Source: a virus
Virus record (IMG/VR): IMGVR_UViG_3300024054_000015
Coordinates: 1-64,000 of that record
Strand: one strand, 5' to 3'
Length of the DNA stretch: 64,000 bases
Shown here piece after piece: positions 1-8,626 of this stretch. The notes beneath the pieces were generated by a model, which saw only the letters and a list, made by a program, of their open reading frames with translations, was not told where the DNA came from and ran no database searches. The position numbers and the translations under genes are program-made. The stretch's first letter is position 1, and each line of letters begins with the position of its first letter.

Positions 1-600
1 GATGGGCTGATTGTGGAGGGTTACGTTGGTATCGGTATTGCGTCGGGCCTTGGGAACATTCTGCACGTGCGCGGAACCGCCAACCAAACTGGCCTGCGGG
101 TGGATTCTGGACCCTCTTACACCTGCTCGGTGGTTGAACTCTACAACGCGAACACCGGAGCCACGGCAGCTAGAAACTGGCGGTTGGCGAGTAACTATAC
201 AGCGAACGGGATGTTTGAGATTCAACGCTCGCTGTTCGTGGATGCTGCCGCAACGACTACCGCCTTAGCCTTTGATTCCAGTGGCAACGTCGGGATCGGG
301 ACCGGAGCGACAGTTTCGGCCCGTCTGCACGTCATCAGCACTACCGAGCAAATGCGGCTGGGATACGATGCTACGAAATATGCGTCATTCACGGTAGATA
401 ATTCCGGGGATATGACGATCGCTCCGAGTGGTGCGAATCTCGCCATCACAGCGGACGTGGACGTGCCGAGCGACAAAGCATTCTACCTCGGCGCTCCCGC
501 TACCGATGGAACTTGGCGAATCACTCGCAGCGGGAATAACCTGTTGATGGAGCGGCGGGAGTCAGGGGCTTACGTGACCAAACAAACTATTGCAGCGTGA
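1..600 (+). CDS. Tail fibre/appendage protein, 5' truncated
   Basis: The reading frame is open at the window edge, so the N-terminus is missing; the GTG at 13 is only the first internal start. The visible part is rich in Gly, Thr, Ser and Asn and has short beta repeats (GNVGIGT, RLHV, DNSGDMTIAPSG) typical of trimeric phage fibres that end in a beta-helical or knob region. It sits before the decoration, neck and tail genes. A receptor-binding or baseplate fibre is likely; the exact virion position is inferred. Confidence 0.6.
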   Translation, partial: DGLIVEGYVGIGIASGLGNILHVRGTANQTGLRVDSGPSYTCSVVELYNANTGATAARNWRLASNYTANGMFEIQRSLFVDAAATTTALAFDSSGNVGIGTGATVSARLHVISTTEQMRLGYDATKYASFTVDNSGDMTIAPSGANLAITADVDVPSDKAFYLGAPATDGTWRITRSGNNLLMERRESGAYVTKQTIAA

Positions 601-603
601 CCT

Positions 604-1062
604 ATGGCACTTTCCTATACAGCGGCAGGCGGTGTGGTGGCTATTGGGTACGACACCGCAACCAACGAGCGCGGGTTCCTGTTGAAGATGATTAACAGGA
701 CCGGACACTCCTCGGTCAAAGGTGAACTGGTTGCGCAGCACTCGTCCAACAACCGTGAAGTAACTCTGCAAACCGGCGAATACGATACAATCGGCATCGT
801 CCAGGAAGCAGGAGTTGCTGAAGGTTCCGAAATGTGGGTTTGGCAGATCGGCAGCGTGTGCCAAGCGCTGCTCAAGAACACCGTGTCCGCGTCTCGTGCT
901 AATTTGGCGATTGCGGCTGACACTGATGGTCGCATGGATATGGTCGCCACTCCACCACCACCGCCGACAGCCGATACACATTTCAAGGAGGTTGGTCACG
1001 CCCTTGAAGCCGTGACCGGAGGAACGGATCAACTCTGTCTTATTTCCTTCCACCTGAACTAA
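604..1062 (+). CDS. Probable virion decoration protein
   Basis: 152 aa, starting 4 nt after the fibre gene. It is a small beta-rich protein: an N-terminal part (GYDTATNERGFLLKMINRTG), a middle part that reads like a barrel with the segment IGIVQEAGVAEGSEMWVWQ, a PPPPP linker and a C-terminal EVGHALEAVTGGT segment. This pattern occurs in small phage head decoration or fibre proteins that precede tail genes. No catalytic residues are seen. The assignment is family-level inference. Confidence 0.5.
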   Translation: MALSYTAAGGVVAIGYDTATNERGFLLKMINRTGHSSVKGELVAQHSSNNREVTLQTGEYDTIGIVQEAGVAEGSEMWVWQIGSVCQALLKNTVSASRANLAIAADTDGRMDMVATPPPPPTADTHFKEVGHALEAVTGGTDQLCLISFHLN

Positions 1063-1073
1063 GGAGTTCAACT

Positions 1074-1397
1074 ATGGCGGCGATTACTGTCACGTTTTTG
1101 GACCGTACCTTCACCGTCGAGTATCCCGACGCAGTGAAGGGTGTGATTCTGGACGACCTGTGCGAGCGCTACGGGTATCAATCACTCGTTCCCAATCCCA
1201 ATCCAGGCCCCACCGAACCGCCGATGGTGGCCAACGCGGAGGACAAAGTGCAGTTCGTGGTCAACCGCATCGTGGCCGAGTTGTTGCAGCCCAGCAAGAA
1301 CAAGCTGCGCAGCGCGGCGGTTCAGCAAGCTGAAGCGGTGGCTCAACAACAGATTGAGGCGGCGTTCGGAGGCGTGGTCATCAGCGAAGCGAAGTAG
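1074..1397 (+). CDS. Hypothetical virion-region protein
   Basis: 107 aa, preceded by AAGGAG. The N-terminus is beta-like (ITVTFLDRTFTVEYPD), the middle has a Pro/Asn-rich linker (NPNPGPTEPP), and the C-terminal half is helical and Gln/Ala-rich. It lies in the structural operon between the decoration-like gene and an acidic protein. Function not recognised. Confidence 0.55.
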   Translation: MAAITVTFLDRTFTVEYPDAVKGVILDDLCERYGYQSLVPNPNPGPTEPPMVANAEDKVQFVVNRIVAELLQPSKNKLRSAAVQQAEAVAQQQIEAAFGGVVISEAK

Positions 1398-1436
1398 TGG
1401 TGTTTCTCAGGAGCATTCTTTGTACTAGGAGCAAAC

Positions 1437-1913
1437 ATGAAAGTCGATTTCACAACGGAACTCGTGGACATGGAAGGTCAGCCGATGCGCTGGGCAGACC
1501 ATCGTGAAGCGTGCGTGCAGATCATTGGGGAAGCGGCACGGCAGCAGATCATCAGCCCCGAGCAGTTCACCAAGATTCGCGAGTTGATGGGAGCGGATGA
1601 GAGCGTGCCGCCGCTCACCTTGGGTCGGGTAACGATCTCCTCGTTACTGGCCCCCGTCAAGGACGAGTCGCAAGAGGACAAGATGCGTGGCTTCGAGCTA
1701 ATGCAGAAGATCCACAACCGCACGAAGCCGATTACCGTCAGCGACGCGGACATCACGTTCATCAAGAAGGCCATCGGCAATAGCTCGTTCGTCAAGCTGG
1801 TGATGGGCCAGTGCTGGAATCTGCTCGCCGGGCGCAAGGCGTTCCAGTTGGAGGCCGACGAGGAAGACGAGAAGCCACAGGACGAGAAACCGCAGGACGA
1901 GAAGGTAGAGTGA
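1437..1913 (+). CDS. Hypothetical protein with acidic repeat tail
   Basis: 158 aa, start ATG with TAGGAGCAAAC upstream. It is mostly helical, and the C-terminus is a short acidic repeat, DEKPQ in tandem. It is followed after 1 nt by the next gene, so the two are translationally coupled. Position suggests a virion assembly or structural role; no family recognised. Confidence 0.55.
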   Translation: MKVDFTTELVDMEGQPMRWADHREACVQIIGEAARQQIISPEQFTKIRELMGADESVPPLTLGRVTISSLLAPVKDESQEDKMRGFELMQKIHNRTKPITVSDADITFIKKAIGNSSFVKLVMGQCWNLLAGRKAFQLEADEEDEKPQDEKPQDEKVE

Positions 1914-1914
1914 C

Positions 1915-2700
1915 ATGGCCAATACGAAGGTTCCTGTTCCGTATCTGGTGTCCGGTAGCTCACTGGCCGCGACCATCTGGAATCGAGCTGGTCAGGTCTG
2001 GAACGGCTCGTCGCACGTCACGTATGCCGCAGTAGACGTTGCGACCTACGGCGTGAACCTGTCGGAACAGGGAGCTTCGAAGGTCTATCTACTAACCTTT
2101 CCATCGGGCATCACCGCTGCTGGCCGCTATCTGTGCATGGTGTACGTGAAGGCCGGAGCGAGTCTGGCCGAGAGCGATTCCGGCCCCATCTGGGTGGCAG
2201 ATGTCGATTGGGACGGCACGGAGATCACTTCGTTTGAATCCGTGGCGGCGGATGTCTGGGCCTATGCTACCCGCACGCTGACGATGACGGCGGCACAGAT
2301 TGCATCTGTGTTAGCTGGTTCCGAGATAACCGTTCACCGTGGGGATACTACCAGCATCTCAATCACGGGTGCTGGCAACATCTCTGCTCGTACGAAGCTC
2401 TGGTTTGCAGTCAAGCTTGATAAACACCAAGAGGACACAGAGGCTCAACTATTCATCACAGAGGCTGATGGACTAGTCTACGTTAACGGAGCAGATCCTA
2501 CAGCTTCACAAACAGCCACGATCACAGTTACCAATGCTACTACCGGAGCCTTGACTATTGCAATCTCAGCAGCAGCTACAGCCGCTCTAGAAGAGCTTGG
2601 TGGACATTGGGAACTGCAAATGCTCACAGCCTCTGGAATCACCACCTTACTTTATGGAACATTTGTTCTAACAGAGGATGTCGTAAAGGCTACTTCCTAA
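1915..2700 (+). CDS. Tail/baseplate-type beta-rich structural protein
   Basis: 261 aa. Two beta-sandwich-like parts are joined around residues 125-140. The C-terminal part (GDTTSISITG, then TKLWFAVKLDK and GLVYVNGADPT) resembles the immunoglobulin-like N-terminal domain of BppU-type baseplate/fibre proteins. Codon choice changes inside the gene: the first 420 nt favour G/C third bases, the last 300 nt favour A/T, which suggests a mosaic join. It overlaps the next gene by one base (TAATG). Confidence 0.55.
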   Translation: MANTKVPVPYLVSGSSLAATIWNRAGQVWNGSSHVTYAAVDVATYGVNLSEQGASKVYLLTFPSGITAAGRYLCMVYVKAGASLAESDSGPIWVADVDWDGTEITSFESVAADVWAYATRTLTMTAAQIASVLAGSEITVHRGDTTSISITGAGNISARTKLWFAVKLDKHQEDTEAQLFITEADGLVYVNGADPTASQTATITVTNATTGALTIAISAAATAALEELGGHWELQMLTASGITTLLYGTFVLTEDVVKATS

Positions 2701-3116
2701 TGCTAGAGAAGCTGCGAAAGTATTGCCGCGACAATAAGGGAGAAAACTCCGTGGTAGTAGTCATCTGCTACCCCATGGAGTATGCCCTAAAGGTTCATGA
2801 AAGAACAGACCTCCACCACAAGGTAGGTCAAGCCAAGTACCTGGAGACCGCGGCCAGGACTAGCATCAGCGAGATTAGGGCTTCTATCAGAAAGGTCAAG
2901 CCGAACGATATGCCGGAGGCTATGCTTAGAGCAGGTTTGTTAATCCAAAGGCGAAGCCAAGAACTCGTGCCCGTAGATACTTCAGCCCTAAAGTCCAGTG
3001 CGTTTACCTGCTTGCAGGAAGACCTGGATCGTACAGCCTCTCAGGCTAGGGCTGAGGCTGAAGCATTGCGGGTTCGGGTGCTGGCAGAAAGGGCAGCTAA
3101 AAGGAGCAAGAAGTGA
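2700..3116 (+). CDS. Neck/tail completion protein, HK97 gp10-like
   Basis: 138 aa; ATG overlaps the previous stop (TAATG). The central segment with MLRAGLLIQRRSQELVPVD followed by TSALKSSAF is the hallmark of HK97 gp10/minor head-tail joining proteins, in which a helix packs before a PVDTG-L-SS motif. The 14-18 kDa size and position just before the tail terminator and tail tube support the call. The longer in-frame start at 2607 overlaps the previous gene and is not used. Confidence 0.65.
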   Translation: MLEKLRKYCRDNKGENSVVVVICYPMEYALKVHERTDLHHKVGQAKYLETAARTSISEIRASIRKVKPNDMPEAMLRAGLLIQRRSQELVPVDTSALKSSAFTCLQEDLDRTASQARAEAEALRVRVLAERAAKRSKK

Positions 3117-3583
3117 CAGGAGTTCTTTACCACACCCCAGCCGAGATCATTGCTCAGATGATGCACAATGTATCGCTGGCAGATCTTGAGGGTCCTGGCA
3201 CAGGAGACCCTCCGACCGAGTGGACAGTGTTCCCTATCCATTTGCCAGAAAGCCCTGAGCAAGCTATACTGGTAAAAGATACCTCAGGAATGGTTCACAG
3301 AAGGATCCAAACTACCGGAGTCATGGGTGAGCATTACGGAATCCAACTATTGGCCCGTAGCTCTGAGGATCCCGCTGTCCCTTACAAGAAGATGAAGCAG
3401 ATCCTGGAGTACTTCGACTCGAACATTCGCAGAGAGTTGGTGACCTTGCAGGATGGTTATGCCACTAGAACCTACATGGTCCACGCAATCACCAGAATTA
3501 CTCCAGTGGTCCCTGCTGGCAATGATGGCCGCAGGTTTTTCTTTTCAGGGAATGTAATCGCGTCAATTGAACTTCAGAGTTAG
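3113..3583 (+). CDS. Tail terminator/minor tail completion protein
   Basis: 156 aa; GTG start overlapping the preceding TGA (GTGA). It has an alpha/beta layout with a long helix (VPYKKMKQILEYFDSNI) and a beta-rich end (RRFFFSGNVIASIEL), as in phage tail terminators that cap the tail tube at the neck. It sits between the gp10-like and tail tube genes, the standard order in siphoviruses. The family is inferred from size, order and topology. Confidence 0.5.
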   Translation: MTGVLYHTPAEIIAQMMHNVSLADLEGPGTGDPPTEWTVFPIHLPESPEQAILVKDTSGMVHRRIQTTGVMGEHYGIQLLARSSEDPAVPYKKMKQILEYFDSNIRRELVTLQDGYATRTYMVHAITRITPVVPAGNDGRRFFFSGNVIASIELQS

Positions 3584-3606
3584 CCCTAACACGTAGGAGA
3601 TCTAAA

Positions 3607-4071
3607 ATGACTCACACTACAAGAGTAACCCCTCCGGGTACTCCGTTTGATGAAGGCTATCAGTCAATGATTGCCTTTGCCGCCGATCCCAATCTTTCGT
3701 TCTGGGAAACCGTTGTAGGGGCTCCCGGCATCGACGGTGGTGATCCTGTTCCAACAACCACGATGCACAACCGCTCGGTCAGGACCTTGGCTCCTCGTCG
3801 TCTGAAGAGCCACACCGCGTTTCAGGTTCAAGGAAAGTTTGGTGGTGCGACGATTGATCAGGTTTATGCCCTCATCAACGTCAATGGCTGGATCACTGTG
3901 CATTGGCCAGACGAAACCAACTACAGCTTTCCTGGATACCTCAAGAGCTTTCAGCCAGGGCAGTCTCAAGAGGGCAACCCGTTAGAGGGGGTTATTGAGA
4001 TTGTGCCTACTATGCAGATCAATGGTGTTGAGACTGAGTACGATTTGCAGGTGGCGGGCACTGGCACGTAG
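3607..4071 (+). CDS. Major tail (tube) protein
   Basis: 154 aa with ribosome site TAGGAGATCTAAA. The protein is beta-rich, with a segment reading NGWITVHWPDETNYSFPG and a C-terminal part EGVIEIVPTMQINGVE typical of the tail tube protein fold. It is followed by a structured intergenic repeat and then the tail assembly chaperones, which matches the conserved order tube - chaperone - tape measure. Confidence 0.6.
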   Translation: MTHTTRVTPPGTPFDEGYQSMIAFAADPNLSFWETVVGAPGIDGGDPVPTTTMHNRSVRTLAPRRLKSHTAFQVQGKFGGATIDQVYALINVNGWITVHWPDETNYSFPGYLKSFQPGQSQEGNPLEGVIEIVPTMQINGVETEYDLQVAGTGT

Positions 4072-4085
4072 TCGTTAGGGCTGTA

Positions 4086-4181
4086 AAGGGGCCTAGTAGC
4101 CCTTCAGCAACGCGCAAAGCCGCACAAGCACCAATACCTCAGGCGGGCTTGGCGCGTGCTGTAAGGGCTGCTAGGGGCCTT
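4086..4181. repeat. Long imperfect inverted repeat (CTAG family)
   Basis: Arms of about 30 nt (4086-4115 and 4152-4181) pair with few mismatches; the core of the right arm reads AAGGGCTGCTAGGGGCCTT. The stretch 4075-4211 has no GA and only two TC dinucleotides. The same arms occur at 19861-19962 and 53281-53385. Here it separates the tail tube gene from the chaperone gene and could attenuate transcription after the abundant tube mRNA. Confidence 0.75.
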
Positions 4182-4227
4182 AAAACACAGCCCCCCATAA
4201 GTGGTACACGTTCAAAGGAGCAGCAAG

Positions 4228-4713
4228 ATGTCAGACTTGGACTTTAGTGCAATCCAGATCAGAGAGGTTCCCGTTACAGGACCCAACGGTGAAAAGTACG
4301 TCCTGAGAGAAAGCACCGGGAAGGTTACTACTGATCACCGTAATGCCATCATGGCTTCTACACAATTCGGCCCCAACGGCAAGGTCGTGGGCCTCAAGGA
4401 TCTCGCCTCTGTAGAAGCTAAGTTTGTTGCGGGCTGCATGTGGGACTCTAAGGGCAGAAACCCTCCGGTTACTCTCATCCAGTCTTGGCCTGCCAGGGTC
4501 CAGCAAGCCCTGTACGAAAAGGCCAAAGAGCTCAGTGACATGGATGAGGAGTCCCCTGTCAGAAAGGCTCTGGAGTTAGCTCTGAGTAGAGAGGACGCTC
4601 CCATATCGTTTGAGCATCTCTCTGCTTGGGCTAAGGGTCTTGAAGACAGTGATGAACTCAGGCCCCTCATCAGGCTCTTTGCGGATCGGGAGGCAGAACT
4701 AAAAAACTCCTGA
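4228..4713 (+). CDS. Tail assembly chaperone, short form (gpG-like)
   Basis: 161 aa; ATG at 4228 preceded by AAAGGAGCAGCAAG. It is a mainly helical, charged protein in the position of lambda gpG, just before the tape measure gene. Its last codons contain the slippery heptamer A AAA AAC at 4701-4707, which allows a -1 shift into the following frame. The short form ends at the TGA at 4711. By family knowledge both forms coat the tape measure protein during tail assembly and are absent from mature tails. Confidence 0.7.
   Translation: MSDLDFSAIQIREVPVTGPNGEKYVLRESTGKVTTDHRNAIMASTQFGPNGKVVGLKDLASVEAKFVAGCMWDSKGRNPPVTLIQSWPARVQQALYEKAKELSDMDEESPVRKALELALSREDAPISFEHLSAWAKGLEDSDELRPLIRLFADREAELKNS
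4701..4707 (+). other. -1 ribosomal frameshift site (A AAA AAC)
   Basis: In the zero frame the codons read CTA AAA AAC TCC TGA. The heptamer A AAA AAC matches the X XXY YYZ rule for -1 slippage. After slipping, translation continues at 4707 as CTC CTG AGG and stays open to 5060, through the ORF that otherwise begins at 4773. GC-rich sequence directly downstream (TGAGGGGTTGCGGTGG) could slow ribosomes. Confidence 0.8.
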
Positions 4714-5060
4714 GGGGTTGCGGTGGTTGGTTCACCGTAGCCCAAGCGTTCGGTCAAGATCCGTTTGAACTCATGGGTAAATGGCCAGAACGATACAGGG
4801 ATTTAGTTCTTGAGTGGCTCGAGGACCAGTGGAATAGGCCCTCCAGGTCTGATTACTACGCCATGCGTATCTCTCAGAGAATCCAGCAGGGTTACTCCAA
4901 GAAGGCTGTTTCGATAGATGATCAGATGATCAAGTTCGCTGAGCCTACAGTCCAGAAGCCTGTGGATCCGGTAGAACGCTCTAAGGCCATCTGGATTGGA
5001 GGAGTTAAGGCTGCTCAACTAGCTGCAAGGGAGAGCCAATGGCCACGGAATACGAAGTAG
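4707..5060 (+). CDS. Tail assembly chaperone extension (gpGT-like), frameshift product
   Basis: This is the 117-codon extension reached by -1 slippage at 4701-4707; the fusion would be 277 aa (4228-4707 joined to 4707-5060). The junction reads LLRGCGGWFTVAQAFGQDP and continues without a stop into FELMGKWPERYRDLVLEWL. Independent initiation at the ATG at 4773 is possible but has no good ribosome site. The gene overlaps the tape measure start by 22 nt, as in other siphoviruses. Confidence 0.75.
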   Translation, partial: LLRGCGGWFTVAQAFGQDPFELMGKWPERYRDLVLEWLEDQWNRPSRSDYYAMRISQRIQQGYSKKAVSIDDQMIKFAEPTVQKPVDPVERSKAIWIGGVKAAQLAARESQWPRNTK

Positions 5061-7159
5061 ATCGTATGGTCGTGAGGTTGGTAGGAAACCAAGCCGATTA
5101 TCAGAAGATGCTCAAGGACGTAGAGCGTCAAACTGAGCAGACGGCCCAATGGGCTGAGGCCAGAGGCTCTCGCATTGCTGCTGCCTTCAACAAGGCTTTC
5201 AAAGCTGCCGCCATGTCTACAGCCATCGGCGGATCTATCAACGCTCCCTTGGCTAAGGCTGCTGGTGACTTCTCCAGCTACGGCAAGGCCATTCAAGAAG
5301 TCGTTAGGGACTCTGAGAAAGCAGCCCAGCAAGCCGAGCGTATGCAGAAAATCCTAATGGCGAATACGGCAGCCTACAAGGATCTAGCTAAGGTCACTAG
5401 AGTCAACAACCAAGAAGCTGCCGTGTACCTCATGATGAGTCAGCGTACTGGCAAGAGTATTGAGGAGTTGATCAAGTACATTAGGGTCGGCACGGTAGAG
5501 TTTGAGAAGTGGAATAAGGAGGCAAAGAAGTTTGGTCTGATCCTTAAGGACGAGGACGTAAAGGCAGCTAACGACCTTGCTGAGTCTTGGATTAGAGTCA
5601 AGCAAGCTATGCAAGGCTTCTGGTCTCAGCTTGGAGCAATCGTTGGTCCACGCTTCAAAGAGTTCAACGACATGGTCGTGGGGTTAATCCAGTCTGCAAC
5701 TCGCTGGGTTGACAGAAACAGAGACCTGATCAAGTCCTTGCAGCAAGTTGGTGAAAGACTGATCTACGTGGGAACCATCGTGACCGCGGTTCTTACAGGG
5801 TTGGGCACTCTGGCCACGATGATTGTTCCACTTACTGCCTCTATTACTGCTGGAGCATTGGCCTGGAAATACTACTCTGAGGAAGTCAAAAGAGCCTATG
5901 ACATAGTCATGGATTATGGCAAGCGAATCATAGGCTTTATGGACGACACTGTCAAGGGTATCAAAAATGCTCTAAAGGCTAGTGACGTTGAGCTTGCTGT
6001 GAAGATTCTGTGGAGCTCTATCAAGGTCGCCTGGATGCACGGAATGCAGGAGCTCGATAAGCTCACTGGAGAGAAGTTTAGTGCTATCTTTGACAACCTC
6101 TCTTCAGGGAATTGGAAGAGTGCCCTAGAGTCTGTAGCAAAAGAGATAGAGCTCCTGTGGCTGAAGATGCTGGATAAGATGGACCCAATATTCACAGATA
6201 TTGTGAATAGGGTAGCTCAGTTCTGGGCTGAGATCGTCAACACCTTCGAAGAGTCTATCCAAAGCCTCTTCTCAGTTATACAGGATTTTGCCGCCTATGA
6301 TTCTGGAGTGGCTTTTGGGTTAGGGAAAACCGAGCTAGGGAAATCTCTACTCAAGTTTTCTACAGCAGCCCCTCTAAGCACGCAGGCTTCTAGGGATAAG
6401 AGAACGGCTGATGCCTTAGTGGAGGCTGATAAAAGAGCCGATGCTTCTTATGCACGTCGGGCTAAGTATGCTGAGGAGATAGCTAGACTAGAAGCGGAGA
6501 TAGCCGAGGCTAAGGAGAAGGCTAACGCTCAAGCTCAACTATCTCTAGGTATGGCAGGACTTGAAAGAGATCTTCGTAGAAGTCAGGCTTCTGCTGAGGC
6601 TGAAAAGGTTGAAGCTGAAAGGGATAAGGCCAAGAAGGATCTTGAGAAGCTCGAAAAGGATAAGAAGGAGCTCGAGGACACTATACGACGTGAGTCCTCT
6701 AGGCAATCAATCGAGGAGAAACATGATCCCGTAGCTAGGTACATTCGTCAACTTAGAGAGTTGAACGAAATGTTCCTGGATTCAGAGCGAGGTATGTCAG
6801 CCTACAAGAAGGAACTAAAGTCGCTTCAAGACGAGTTAGCTGATAGCTCCTTCAGGGTCAACGTGGAGTTTACAGCCACCGGCATGGACGCTGTTAGGAT
6901 GGGCACCAGAGAGTATCAGCAGATCATAGCCAATACCCTGGAATCGCTGGAGCGTAAGAAGGTCAAGGAAAGAGCCTTGGCCGAAGCCAAGCGTAGAGAA
7001 GCCGAGGACGCTAAGGCCAGGGATCAGGCTCCTAAACCTGCTCCTGGAGCTTTGGCTGCTGGCGACCCTGCAATCCCAAGACTAGACCGCATTGCTACTG
7101 CCGTGGAGAAGATGGCAGATAGGCCGACCATTCAATTCGAACCTGTAGGACTTGTTTAA
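5039..7159 (+). CDS. Tape measure protein
   Basis: 706 aa, the longest tail gene, directly after the chaperones. The N-terminus has the usual tape measure start (VRLVGNQADYQKMLKDVE). A hydrophobic stretch at about residues 241-276 (GTIVTAVLTGLGTLATMIV) could insert into the host membrane. A highly charged coiled coil runs from about 455 to 560. At roughly 1.5 angstroms per residue the tail would be about 100 nm. No peptidase motif is seen. It ends one base into the next gene (TAATG). Confidence 0.85.
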   Translation: MATEYEVDRMVVRLVGNQADYQKMLKDVERQTEQTAQWAEARGSRIAAAFNKAFKAAAMSTAIGGSINAPLAKAAGDFSSYGKAIQEVVRDSEKAAQQAERMQKILMANTAAYKDLAKVTRVNNQEAAVYLMMSQRTGKSIEELIKYIRVGTVEFEKWNKEAKKFGLILKDEDVKAANDLAESWIRVKQAMQGFWSQLGAIVGPRFKEFNDMVVGLIQSATRWVDRNRDLIKSLQQVGERLIYVGTIVTAVLTGLGTLATMIVPLTASITAGALAWKYYSEEVKRAYDIVMDYGKRIIGFMDDTVKGIKNALKASDVELAVKILWSSIKVAWMHGMQELDKLTGEKFSAIFDNLSSGNWKSALESVAKEIELLWLKMLDKMDPIFTDIVNRVAQFWAEIVNTFEESIQSLFSVIQDFAAYDSGVAFGLGKTELGKSLLKFSTAAPLSTQASRDKRTADALVEADKRADASYARRAKYAEEIARLEAEIAEAKEKANAQAQLSLGMAGLERDLRRSQASAEAEKVEAERDKAKKDLEKLEKDKKELEDTIRRESSRQSIEEKHDPVARYIRQLRELNEMFLDSERGMSAYKKELKSLQDELADSSFRVNVEFTATGMDAVRMGTREYQQIIANTLESLERKKVKERALAEAKRREAEDAKARDQAPKPAPGALAAGDPAIPRLDRIATAVEKMADRPTIQFEPVGLV

Positions 7160-8106
7160 TGTCTACCACACTTGTTGGACTCGTGGATTGGGGCGGCGGC
7201 AGATCTGAAGACATGCACCGTCAATACTACGCAAAGTTCCTAGTGGAGTCAACCTCTAAGGACGATGGTCCGCAAACGATCCTAGCCACTTCAGGACTTC
7301 CGTTAGTAGGGTCGGGTTGGATCTACGGTAACGACAGTGATAGTTGGGCCATCTGCCATCCGGGAGTGCAGTGTGAGTCTGTAGTAAAGAACGAGCCGAA
7401 CTTTTGGTGGATCCTAACCTACAACTTTGCCACCAGACCCTGGAGGTTTGCCACTGGCGATTCGGTCATCACCAATCCCCAAAGCATTCCAGACATGATC
7501 TCTGGCAGCTTTGTTACCTACCAGAAAAGAACCCAGAGAGATATCAATGGGGTAGCCATAGCCAGTTCTAGCCTCGAGCCTATCTGGGTCAACAAAGACG
7601 TAGGGATGGCGACAGTAGAGATCCAGCAGACAAGGCTCAACCTTCAGCTTCCAACGCTGACCCAGATGTATAACACGGTGAACGATAGAGACCTCTGGGG
7701 ACTGCCCTCTCACTGTGTCAAGCTGAGGAGCATTACCTGGAGGAGATTGGTGTGGGGTGTGAGAACCTTTTACTATGAAAGGGTTCTTGGCTTTGACATC
7801 AAGTTCAATACCTTCTACGAAGATGAGATTGCAGACGTAGGAACTCGAGTAGTCAATAAGCAATTAGCGGGCTATGTAGCCAGACCGAACGATGCAACAG
7901 TACCAAGTGATTTAGTGCTTGACAGAACAAACCCTCAGGTCTTTGTAAGAAACACTGACGAGACGGGGAACGTTCTAAGGCAGGTACTACTAGACGGGTA
8001 TGGTGAGGAGTGTACCGACCCACTAACTCATGTCCACGTTGTTGCCCGCAAGCAGATGTATACGCAAAGCAACTTCTTGTTGCTAGGTATCCCCACAGTG
8101 ATTTAG
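7159..8106 (+). CDS. Distal tail/baseplate protein, unrecognised family
   Basis: 315 aa, overlapping the tape measure stop by one base. The composition is beta-rich and aromatic, without membrane or signal sequences. By position it is in the slot for a distal tail or baseplate hub component. A repeated basic-aromatic segment (SITWRRLVWGVRTFYYERV) is notable. No family was recognised, so the function rests on gene order only. Confidence 0.5.
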   Translation: MSTTLVGLVDWGGGRSEDMHRQYYAKFLVESTSKDDGPQTILATSGLPLVGSGWIYGNDSDSWAICHPGVQCESVVKNEPNFWWILTYNFATRPWRFATGDSVITNPQSIPDMISGSFVTYQKRTQRDINGVAIASSSLEPIWVNKDVGMATVEIQQTRLNLQLPTLTQMYNTVNDRDLWGLPSHCVKLRSITWRRLVWGVRTFYYERVLGFDIKFNTFYEDEIADVGTRVVNKQLAGYVARPNDATVPSDLVLDRTNPQVFVRNTDETGNVLRQVLLDGYGEECTDPLTHVHVVARKQMYTQSNFLLLGIPTVI

Positions 8107-8115
8107 GAGCAAGCC

Positions 8116-8622
8116 ATGGAGCCCCTGGAAGACACACCGCCGGAATCTGGCACTATTAGTGAGGAAGACATTTCGGTCTTGATATCGCGGGAAGATCTCC
8201 TGAAGAAAGACCAGCCAGAGCTTGATCGATTCAGTATCAAGATCGACGTGTACCACGAGACAGAGGAAGAGGAAGCCTTCGGTAGAGGCATTGCTGCCTG
8301 TAGGTTCACCAAGACCAAGGGTATAGAACCTTACTCCAGAAAGGTGACCGTTACCGAGGAAGAGAACACCCTGTCCATCGGTGACCTAAAGCGTGAGGAT
8401 GTGGGCTACATCTTTATCACCAACTTGGAGGGAACCAAGTTTCGTGTTAATCCCACCGAAGAGGAGCTCGAGGATATCAGGAAGAAGGTAGTAGTGTTCA
8501 ATGGCTTTGAGATCTATCCAGAGGGTATGCCCTTCCTTGGACAACCTTCTGCTGACAGCCCGCTGAAGATTCGTAGTCTGCATGGGCAGGCTAAGGTCCA
8601 GGTTGTAGTCTTTCCGAGGTGA
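8116..8622 (+). CDS. Acidic tail-region protein
   Basis: 168 aa; ATG with TAGGAGCAAGCC upstream. The N-terminal half is strongly acidic (TPPESGTISEEDISVL, HETEEEEAFG); the rest looks beta-rich. It lies in the tail operon between two unrecognised structural genes. Function unknown; a baseplate part is the likely context. Confidence 0.5.
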   Translation: MEPLEDTPPESGTISEEDISVLISREDLLKKDQPELDRFSIKIDVYHETEEEEAFGRGIAACRFTKTKGIEPYSRKVTVTEEENTLSIGDLKREDVGYIFITNLEGTKFRVNPTEEELEDIRKKVVVFNGFEIYPEGMPFLGQPSADSPLKIRSLHGQAKVQVVVFPR

Positions 8623-8626
8623 TGCG

